This document shows positions 1 through 6,158 of a DNA stretch of 9,459 bases, piece after piece (the stretch's first letter is position 1; the number at the start of each line of letters is the position of its first letter). The position numbers were made by a program, and so were the translations under genes. The notes beneath the pieces were generated by a model. That model worked only from the letters and a program-made list of their open reading frames with translations, searched no databases and was not told the origin of the DNA. The stretch spans positions 1 through 9,459 of the forward strand of contig CAZADH010000244.1 of assembly GCA_964483805.1 (NCBI GenBank), read 5' to 3'. The DNA comes from CAZADH01 sp964483805 (GTDB lineage Bacteria > Muiribacteriota > Ozemobacteria > Ozemobacterales > Ozemobacteraceae).

Positions 1-159
1 GCGCGATCCGGTGACGGCGTCGCCGGCGGCGAACACGCCCTGCTCGGGCGTGCGGCCGGTGTAGTAGTTGCCGATCAGCCGCGAGTCGGCCACCGGCAGG
101 TAGTCGGCGCTGTCGCCGAGGCGGGGCGCGAAGCCGGTCGCCATGACGACGGCGCCGAC
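1..159. other. Suspected chimeric scaffold end (foreign segment, junction near 159)
   Basis: Read on the minus strand, 52 of 53 codons in this segment end in G or C, and it encodes a fragment of an FAD/NAD(P)-dependent oxidoreductase. The sequence immediately to its right has mixed third positions and encodes a membrane-type N-terminus. The segment is about the length of one short sequencing read, which fits a misassembled contig end. A genuine gene fusion would be the alternative, but a flavoprotein lacking its first nucleotide-binding fold would be hard to explain. The exact junction is uncertain by some tens of bases. Confidence 0.45.
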
Positions 160-330
160 CGCAGCTCCGCCGCCGTAGGCGAGCGCTCTGCCAAGCGTCG
201 CGGCTCCTGGATAGACAAGCACCGGCAACTCGTGTTCGCGGGCGTAGGCAACCAGAGTAGCAATACCGAGTATGGAAAACAGGACAAACTCGGTCCAGCC
301 TGTGCGTCGCGGAGGAGAGGCGCTGTTCAT
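1..330 (-). CDS. Partial open frame: membrane-type N-terminus joined to FAD/NAD(P) oxidoreductase-like C-terminus (suspected chimera)
   Basis: The frame starts with ATG at 328-330 and stays open for 110 codons to the left edge, so its end is missing. A GGAAG ribosome-binding site lies 8 bases before the ATG, and the ATG is 14 bases after the stop of the ligase gene, which suggests co-transcription. Residues 1-55 look like the start of a membrane protein: a short basic tail, then a hydrophobic stretch at about 14-29. Residues 61-110 instead resemble the end of a GltD-like or thioredoxin-reductase-like flavoprotein, with VVMATGF at 61-67 and GVFAAGD at 98-104, the usual second dinucleotide and FAD-binding signatures. 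A glycine-rich Rossmann motif and the rest of the enzyme are absent. Codon use changes sharply: 21 of the first 57 codons end in A or T, against 1 of the last 53. The ATG and first about 50 codons are probably a real gene of unknown function. The remainder is probably foreign sequence. Confidence 0.5.
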   Translation of the reverse strand, partial: MNSASPPRRTGWTEFVLFSILGIATLVAYAREHELPVLVYPGAATLGRALAYGGGAAVGAVVMATGFAPRLGDSADYLPVADSRLIGNYYTGRTPEQGVFAAGDAVTGSR

Positions 331-344
331 GAGGGTGCTTCCGT

Positions 345-3143
345 TCAGCGGGCCTGCAGCGCGCGGGCCTGCGCGTCGAGACGGGTCACCAGGGCCGCCC
401 ATTCGTTCATATTGTATTGCATACTCGACTTCTCGAACCGCCGCAACACCCGTTCAAACATGACCACGGCGTGGTCCCCCGATGCCCCCAGAGGCTCCCG
501 GGGTCCTTCGTCGAAGCGCGGCAGAGTACGCAACCGCGGCACGGCCTGCCGCGCCTCCTCGATGGCCGCGAGCGCCCCCGTCCGGTCGCCCAGGGCAACC
601 CGGGCCTGCGCGAGCATCTCGAGAATCCAGGGGTTACCGGGATCGACGTAGCGCAGGGCTTCGAGGGCGGCCCGCGCAGGTGCTGCCCGGCCGCGCTCGA
701 GATCGAGTTGAGCCTGCCAGAACTGTCCCCACAGGTTTTCGGGGGTCTTGGTCCGATACGGCCACACCCGGGTAAGCCTGTGCAAGGCCCGTTCCCGCTT
801 CTCGGCGAAAGCGGAACCGCTGGCCACCCGACACAACCACCGGGTCGAGGCCAGCCCGAGGTCGTCGAGCTGCACCACCGCCGACGCCACGTCGTCGGCC
901 ACCACCCCGGACAAGGCGCGAGCGCGCCACCCCAGGGCCCGCCATTCATCGGGAAAGACTGGAGCGGGCGGGCGCAACCGGCGCAAGATCGGCTCGGTGG
1001 CCCCCGGGTCGAAACCGCCAATCTCGCACATCGCCTCACCGGCCAGCAATACGCCGTATTCTGTGGCAGGTGTATCCACCACCGCAGCCCGCCAGGCCAT
1101 CGCCAGTCTCTCGCCAACCGGATGGGCCAGTACCGGATGCCGCAAGAGCAATGGCGCGCCCCACGGTGGCCGCTGTACCGCCTGCCACGCAGCATCGACC
1201 CAGGGCTGGCCAGCCAGGAACCGGGCAATCGCCAACTGTCCCCAGCGGACTCCGGAGATGTCGCGCGGCTCATTGGCAAGACTGCGTTCGAACTGGGCGA
1301 TCGCCGTCGCCAGATCGCCCTCGAGCATGGCAATGCGACCCCGGAGATATGGAAATACGAAGTATTGCGGAAGCTTCTCGGCCCACGCCTCGATCGCCGC
1401 CGTATCGCTGGCCGTCGGCCGAAACCCCGTGCCCCAGACGGCGAGAAGGTTCTGCAACACCAGCTCGTGCGCAAGCGGTTGGGCATCACAGGCCCGATCG
1501 AGGTAACGCCACCAGGTGGCGCGACCCGCCCGCAAATCGGCATGCCCCCGATGAAACGACAAATGCGCCACCATGGCCGGCACCTGCGCCAACGCAGTCA
1601 GCAACACCATCCCACCGCAGACCACCCGCCAGAACCGCGGCGGGGTAGGGGACCCCGCCACCGGTTCACCTGTGCGCGGCGCCACCGCGACCAGACAGCC
1701 CAGCGCCAGCAGACTCGGATGAAAGAAGACGAAATCGGTCATGCCGCTCAACGCGAGAAACGCCGCAGGCCAGCGCCATCCGGTCGAGGCCGCGCCGGCC
1801 CACCAGAAATACGTCAGCAACATCGCCGCCAGCAGGCAAGGCAAGCCCCCCGCCAACGCTGTTTCGAGGAGGAGTTGATGGCAGTGCGGGTAGTTCCAGT
1901 CGAACATCAACGGGGCCTCGGCACGCTCGACCCGCTGGAAGATCAACCCGAACGGCAGCACTCCGAAACCACGCCACGGACTGATCGTCAGGTTCTCGCA
2001 CGCGGCGCGCCAGATCGCCGGACGCTCGTTGTAACGCCACTCCTNNNNNNNNNNGGCATACGACCCCAGCGAGAGCCGCCAACCGAGCAACACCCCGGCC
2101 ACCAGCACCACCGCCACCACCAGGGCCAGCGACCCGCGGCGCCGCCGCCAGAACAGCGCCAGGCCACACAAAACGCCGATGACGATCACCGCTCGGGCAT
2201 TGGTCGCCAGGGCAGTCGCGGCCAGAATGACCGCAAATGCCTGCCGGAAACCCCGCCACCACCAGGGCCTGGTCCCGGTGAGCAGGCCCGGCGGCAACGC
2301 CGCCATGGCCAACAACAGGGCCACGCACCAGGTCGCCAGAAGATTCGGGTGAATCCCCCCGGCAAAGTGACGCCGTTGCAGAAACACCCACCAGTCGTCG
2401 GAACCGGTCACCCCCAACGCCAAGGCCAACAGGCACACCGGCACGGTGCCAACCACCAACGTATCGATCACCGCCATGGGTGACACGCGACCACTCAGGG
2501 CGACTGAGCAATACAACATAAGACACGCCCACGTGGCCAGCCACTGACAGGTCAACTGGCCGGCGATGCCCGCCCGATGCCACGCCAACAACCACAGCGC
2601 CATGCCGATGCTCACGGCCAGGCCACGGCCCCACGCCACGCGAAACGGCTGACCGCACGCAAACTCGCGAACTGCGGCCACGAGCAGCAGGATGTTCAGC
2701 GCACCGGTATCCCAGCCAATCGCCATGCCCATGCCCACCGGACGGCCCAGGCCAACGCCGAGCGTCATCCCACAGTGATAGACGATCCACAACGGCAAGG
2801 CCCCGCGCGTGGCACAGGCCGCGAAGCCGATGATCGAGCCCAGCCACAACCCCACCAACCAGGTCGCCTCACCCTCGATCACCCCGAGCGTGTTCAAGTG
2901 CAGGCGGCGCGAGAGATACAGCCACAACAGCGCCTCGACCGGGGGAAGGGTGCGCGTTGCGGCGCCGGCAGCGGCGCCGACGACGACCATCAGCGCGTCG
3001 GCGGTCGGACCGACCATGCTGCTGCCATCGATCGATTCACACTGCCACACCACCAACGCCAGCACCACGAGACTCGCCGGATGGCCCACCCCCGGCAGGC
3101 CCCACCGGGCCGTCGCCGCAACCGCGTCTCGTTCCGTTTGCAT
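345..3143 (-). CDS. O-antigen ligase/polymerase-type (Wzy_C family) membrane protein with C-terminal TPR region
   Basis: This is a multi-spanning inner-membrane protein of the O-antigen ligase/Wzy superfamily, which transfers or polymerises undecaprenyl-linked glycans on the periplasmic side. From the chosen ATG it is 932 residues, counting the N gap as ten bases. About a dozen hydrophobic segments fill residues 20-500. Family-like marks are the HPN at 265-267, the TNARA at 314-318 before a helix and basic RRRR loop, and the Wzy_C core: RPAIWRAACENL at about 374-385, then a periplasmic loop ending HCHQLLLETALAGG at 420-433. The soluble C-terminal half has TPR-like helices at about 598-627 and 804-868. 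Such fused ligase-TPR proteins are known; plain WaaL or Wzy proteins are about 400-450 residues. An upstream in-frame ATG at 3179 would add 12 residues, but a TACAGT box lies 6 bases before the 3143 ATG, so I prefer the latter. Ligase, polymerase and protein glycosyltransferase roles cannot be separated by sequence alone. Confidence 0.88.
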   Translation of the reverse strand: MQTERDAVAATARWGLPGVGHPASLVVLALVVWQCESIDGSSMVGPTADALMVVVGAAAGAATRTLPPVEALLWLYLSRRLHLNTLGVIEGEATWLVGLWLGSIIGFAACATRGALPLWIVYHCGMTLGVGLGRPVGMGMAIGWDTGALNILLLVAAVREFACGQPFRVAWGRGLAVSIGMALWLLAWHRAGIAGQLTCQWLATWACLMLYCSVALSGRVSPMAVIDTLVVGTVPVCLLALALGVTGSDDWWVFLQRRHFAGGIHPNLLATWCVALLLAMAALPPGLLTGTRPWWWRGFRQAFAVILAATALATNARAVIVIGVLCGLALFWRRRRGSLALVVAVVLVAGVLLGWRLSLGSYAXXXXEWRYNERPAIWRAACENLTISPWRGFGVLPFGLIFQRVERAEAPLMFDWNYPHCHQLLLETALAGGLPCLLAAMLLTYFWWAGAASTGWRWPAAFLALSGMTDFVFFHPSLLALGCLVAVAPRTGEPVAGSPTPPRFWRVVCGGMVLLTALAQVPAMVAHLSFHRGHADLRAGRATWWRYLDRACDAQPLAHELVLQNLLAVWGTGFRPTASDTAAIEAWAEKLPQYFVFPYLRGRIAMLEGDLATAIAQFERSLANEPRDISGVRWGQLAIARFLAGQPWVDAAWQAVQRPPWGAPLLLRHPVLAHPVGERLAMAWRAAVVDTPATEYGVLLAGEAMCEIGGFDPGATEPILRRLRPPAPVFPDEWRALGWRARALSGVVADDVASAVVQLDDLGLASTRWLCRVASGSAFAEKRERALHRLTRVWPYRTKTPENLWGQFWQAQLDLERGRAAPARAALEALRYVDPGNPWILEMLAQARVALGDRTGALAAIEEARQAVPRLRTLPRFDEGPREPLGASGDHAVVMFERVLRRFEKSSMQYNMNEWAALVTRLDAQARALQAR
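2045..2054. other. Assembly gap (10 N) inside the ligase gene
   Basis: Ten N interrupt the ligase gene between its last central membrane helix and the Wzy_C segment starting EWRYNERPAIW. The frame is kept only if the true missing length is 1 modulo 3, which ten happens to satisfy. Both gaps in the window are exactly ten N, so this is a placeholder length and the true size is unknown. Nothing suggests that the gene is genuinely broken here. Confidence 0.95.
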
Positions 3144-3149
3144 CCGCCA

Positions 3150-3155
3150 ACTGTA
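3150..3155 (-). promoter_or_regulatory. Possible -10 box (TACAGT) six bases before the ligase ATG
   Basis: On the minus strand TACAGT, a TANNNT-type -10 matching TATAAT at four positions, ends 6 bases before the ATG at 3143. This spacing would place the transcript start at or next to the start codon, a leaderless arrangement. No convincing -35 hexamer is found 16-18 bases upstream. No clear Shine-Dalgarno sequence precedes the ATG. Confidence 0.3.
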
Positions 3156-3187
3156 GCAAATTCCGGCGACGATCACCATCGGCCGCG

Positions 3188-3216
3188 TTGACGCGCTCCG
3201 GCACCCATGTCACAAT
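3188..3216 (+). promoter_or_regulatory. Probable sigma-70-type promoter for the glycosyltransferase/radical SAM operon
   Basis: TTGACG at 3188-3193 (five of six to TTGACA) is followed by exactly 17 bases and then CACAAT at 3211-3216 (four of six to TATAAT). The expected transcript start is about 3222-3224, only a few bases before the ATG at 3227 and downstream of the alternative ATG at 3215. This favours the 3227 start and a nearly leaderless message. It is a pattern match only, in GC-rich DNA where TTGACG by chance is not rare. Confidence 0.42.
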
Positions 3217-3226
3217 GACGGTCGTC

Positions 3227-4231
3227 ATGACAACCACGGCCCCCATCACCGTCATCATTCCCGCGTTCAACCCCGGCCGGTTTCTCACCGACGCGCTCTC
3301 CTCGGTTGCCGCGCAAACGGTGGTGCCCGCCAGGGTGCTGATCATCGACGACGGTTCGAACCCACCCATTGCTGCGCCGACGCGCTGTGGCGAGATCCCG
3401 GTTGATTGTCTGCGCCAGACCAACGCAGGCCAGGCCGCAGCCCGCAACCGCGCACTGGAACTGGCCTCAACCGAACTCGTGGCGTTTCTCGATGCCGACG
3501 ATATCTGGCACCCGCGCAAGCTCGAGTGGCAGATCGCTGCGCTGGCAACGGCTCCCGATGCCGGTTGCGTCGGCTGTCGCGCCGTGCTGGTCGATGCCGA
3601 ACGGCGGTTCATCGGTCGCGGCCCCGGCACGTTTGCCGGCGGCTTCGAACGACTGGCGCGACCCGAGTTCATCAACCTGGCGGCTGAGGCCGTGCTGGTG
3701 CCGAGCATGGTCCTGATGCGCCGGGCGGCGGCGCAGGCCACGGCCCCGTTCAACTCCGCGTTCCAACCGATCGAAGACCTGGTCTTCTTCGATCGCTATC
3801 TGGCCGGCGCCAGGACATGCCTCATGGTCGACCTGCCACTGTTGCAGCGCCGTCTGCATGGCAGCAACCTGACCTTCCGGTTTCGCGACATGCTCCGCAG
3901 TTACTTGCGCTGGGCCGAAACGTGGGTCGAACCGGAGTGCGGTGTGTCTGTCGCCGAGGCTCTCCGCGCCCGCGCCCTCGAGGTCACCGGCCTGTCGGCG
4001 CTTGCCGCGGGCCAGAGCGGTGCCGCCCGCAGTCTGCTGCGCCAGGCGTGCATCCGTATCCGGCGACCGAAGACCCTCGCGGCCTTCGCCTTCGCGTGCA
4101 TGGGCCCCGCCGTGGCCGCCCCCTTCCGGTACCTGCGCCACCAACACGCGGGCACGACAGCGCACCAACAGTGGCATGCCGTCACCGCACCGTCAGCCAA
4201 TTTGCGCGCGCCCACTGCGCCAGGAAGGTAA
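3227..4231 (+). CDS. Family 2 glycosyltransferase (GT-A fold)
   Basis: This 334-residue cytoplasmic inverting glycosyltransferase would transfer a sugar from a nucleotide-sugar donor to a growing glycan or lipid-linked acceptor. The GT2 signatures appear in order: VIIPAFN at 9-15, DDGS at 41-44 (nucleotide binding), N66 with AARN at 71-74, and LDADD at 88-92 (the metal-binding DxD region). An IED at 182-184 fits the catalytic-base region. The last about 100 residues are basic and helical with no clear domain. The length is typical. An ATG at 3215 is in the same frame, but a promoter-like sequence ends there, so 3227 is chosen; neither has a good ribosome-binding site. The stop overlaps the ribosome-binding site of the next gene, so the two are probably co-transcribed. 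The sugar and acceptor are not predictable. Confidence 0.92.
   Translation: MTTTAPITVIIPAFNPGRFLTDALSSVAAQTVVPARVLIIDDGSNPPIAAPTRCGEIPVDCLRQTNAGQAAARNRALELASTELVAFLDADDIWHPRKLEWQIAALATAPDAGCVGCRAVLVDAERRFIGRGPGTFAGGFERLARPEFINLAAEAVLVPSMVLMRRAAAQATAPFNSAFQPIEDLVFFDRYLAGARTCLMVDLPLLQRRLHGSNLTFRFRDMLRSYLRWAETWVEPECGVSVAEALRARALEVTGLSALAAGQSGAARSLLRQACIRIRRPKTLAAFAFACMGPAVAAPFRYLRHQHAGTTAHQQWHAVTAPSANLRAPTAPGR
4222..4228 (+). promoter_or_regulatory. Ribosome-binding site fixing the start of the first radical SAM gene
   Basis: AGGAAGG lies 8 bases before the ATG at 4237 and overlaps the last codons of the glycosyltransferase gene. It is the clearest Shine-Dalgarno sequence in the window. It decides against the in-frame upstream extension of the radical SAM reading frame and suggests translational coupling. 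Confidence 0.75.
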
Positions 4232-4236
4232 CCACC

Positions 4237-6141
4237 ATGTCTGTCGCCGAACTCGCCGTTGCCCTTGCCGATTTTCTGCGCCACCGAGGGCCGCTGAACT
4301 GGGTGATGCGCACGCGCCTGTTCAACCTGTTGAAAGAAGATGTCCTGCGCACGTTGCTCGTCGATCTCGGGGGTCTGCCCGTCGATTCGGGCATCCGTCC
4401 CATCCTGCGCCGTTACAACTCGCGGTCGTTGCCCCGGGTCATCCCGTCGCGTCTCGCTGACGGCAGCGCACTCTCGATTCTGCTCGTGCAACCACCACTG
4501 CCGGCGAATCTGCGCCACAAGGTAATAGTACCTGTTGGATTGGCGTACATCGCCGCCCAGATCCGCGAGAAGCTGCCCAACGTGCGCGTCGGCATCCTCG
4601 ATGCCCTGGCCCACGACCTGCCCCCGGCCGAGACCGCGGCGATCTGCGGTGATCGGCAGTGGCAGATCGTCGGCATCTCCGCCATGACCTGCCAGATCGA
4701 CGATGCCTATGCGTTGTGCGCCGCTCTGCGCCAGGCCGATCCCGCCAAGAAGCTGATTCTCGGCGGCGTGCATCCGACGCTCTGCCCCGACGAGGCGGCC
4801 GCCCACGCCGACGCCGTCGTCATCGGCGAAGGAGAAGAAACGGTTCTCGACCTGCTCGAGCGGGCCGTCGCGGGCAAACTCTGGGCGGGCACCCCCGGCA
4901 CTTGCGTGTCGACGAGCACCGGTCTCGTCACCGGCCCCGCCCGGCCGATGATTGACGACCTCGACCGTCTTGCTTTCCCGGCCTACGACCTGTTGTCGAT
5001 CCACCTGTACAACAACCCTCTGCACGTCGTCGGTGGCGAACGCCTGCCGTTGTTCGCCTCCCGCGGCTGTCCGTTTGCCTGTTCATTCTGCAACAGCCCG
5101 CAGATCTGGCACCGCCGCGTCCGTTTTCGCTCACCCGCCAACGTTCTGGCCGAAGTCGACTGGATCGTCAATACATTCGGTATACGCAAATTCCATTTCT
5201 GGGACGACAACCTCTTTCTGCGCCCCGCCACGATCCGCCCGATCCTCGAGGGGTTTGTCGCCCGCGGCGGGTTGCGGTGGGTGGGCCTCGACCGCGCCGA
5301 GAGCGTCGTTCGCCACGCCGACCTGCTCCCGCTCGCCCGCCAATCGGGGTGCGTCGGCATCGAGATCGGCGTCGAGAGCGTCAATCCCGACACCTTTGCC
5401 TACATCCAAAAAGGCCAGGGCCAGGACGTCGCCCGCGACGCCGTGCGCGCCCAGAAAGAGGCCGGCCTCTCGCCGCTGTGTACCTACATGGCCTTCAACC
5501 CGGGCGAAACCATCAGCGGCTATCGTTACCAGAAGATGTTTCTCGACCAGTTGCAGCAGGGCCTGCCCTGGTATCAGTTCTTCCATCAGTTGTCGTTTCC
5601 CATCTACGTGGGCCAGTTTGCCACCCCGTATCCCGGGACACCGTTCAACGAACAGTTGGCAACGGTTGGCCGGAGCCTGGCCGACACGCGGCGCGAACGT
5701 TTCCACCACGCGGTGAATTTCATGCCGCGCTCGCTGCTCGAAGACGTGCCACAACGTATTGCACACATCGGGTCTGCCGATCTCGACCTGTTGTACACCG
5801 TGATCATGACCGGCCTGTGGGATTGGTTCCCCGGCACCACCGCAGCCGCCGACGCCGCCCAACGGCTGAAAACCGCGGCGACCGTCGTACGCTCTTTCCT
5901 CGACCGGATCGACGGACAACTGTCCGTTGCCGCGTTGGCCGATGTTGTTGCCGAAGCCACCGGCATCGGCAGCAAAGAGACGCTTCAGGTCATCGCCATC
6001 GTCTGTTACGTGTTCGGCCAGACCGGTCACCTCGCCTCGGCTCGAGCCCCCGTGGCCGACGGCCGACCGGTCACCCGTGTGACCCTGCCGCGCTTCTATC
6101 GCCACCTGATGCGGCGATTGCGCCGGCTCGGCGGTTTCTGA
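4237..6141 (+). CDS. B12-binding-domain radical SAM protein, with N- and C-terminal extensions
   Basis: This 634-residue protein has an N-terminal extension (1-77), a Rossmann-type cobalamin-binding domain (about 78-215, with VPVGLAYIAAQI at 98-109, VGISAM at 145-150 and GGVHPT at 176-181), and a radical SAM barrel from about 268. The [4Fe-4S] cluster motif CPFACSFC puts the cysteines at 278, 282 and 285. A GVES segment at 378-381 and a TPYPGTPF segment at 463-470 match the family. The classic DxHxxG cobalamin-histidine motif is not evident, as in many BchE-like members. Residues about 500-634 form a helical tail of unknown role, possibly winged-helix-like. Relatives perform radical methylation, cyclisation or other C-H chemistry using SAM and often cobalamin. 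Its place in an operon with a glycosyltransferase suggests modification of a sugar or lipid-linked intermediate, which is inference. It converges on a second protein of the same class, and 17 bases separate their stops. Confidence 0.9.
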   Translation: MSVAELAVALADFLRHRGPLNWVMRTRLFNLLKEDVLRTLLVDLGGLPVDSGIRPILRRYNSRSLPRVIPSRLADGSALSILLVQPPLPANLRHKVIVPVGLAYIAAQIREKLPNVRVGILDALAHDLPPAETAAICGDRQWQIVGISAMTCQIDDAYALCAALRQADPAKKLILGGVHPTLCPDEAAAHADAVVIGEGEETVLDLLERAVAGKLWAGTPGTCVSTSTGLVTGPARPMIDDLDRLAFPAYDLLSIHLYNNPLHVVGGERLPLFASRGCPFACSFCNSPQIWHRRVRFRSPANVLAEVDWIVNTFGIRKFHFWDDNLFLRPATIRPILEGFVARGGLRWVGLDRAESVVRHADLLPLARQSGCVGIEIGVESVNPDTFAYIQKGQGQDVARDAVRAQKEAGLSPLCTYMAFNPGETISGYRYQKMFLDQLQQGLPWYQFFHQLSFPIYVGQFATPYPGTPFNEQLATVGRSLADTRRERFHHAVNFMPRSLLEDVPQRIAHIGSADLDLLYTVIMTGLWDWFPGTTAAADAAQRLKTAATVVRSFLDRIDGQLSVAALADVVAEATGIGSKETLQVIAIVCYVFGQTGHLASARAPVADGRPVTRVTLPRFYRHLMRRLRRLGGF

Positions 6142-6158
6142 CCGCACCGATTGGTCGG

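Noticed and set aside
417..2483. A 688-codon open frame on the plus strand opposite the ligase gene
   Set aside because: Its product is low-complexity, rich in R, P, Q and H, with no motif, while the opposite strand has clear membrane helices, the Wzy_C core and TPR helices. It also crosses the N gap. It is a GC-rich shadow.
3215..3228. ATGACG/CGTCAT inverted repeat at the glycosyltransferase start, considered as an operator
   Set aside because: The arms are only 6 bases with a 2-base centre and overlap the start codon region. A chance match is likely and nothing else supports it.
5131..6147. A 338-codon minus-strand open frame opposite the first radical SAM gene
   Set aside because: It has no recognisable domain, and the opposite strand encodes the radical SAM barrel over the same span.
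6140..6156. GACC/GGTC short inverted repeat between the convergent stops, considered as a bidirectional terminator
   Set aside because: The stem is only 4 bp, the loop is long and there is no T-run on either side.
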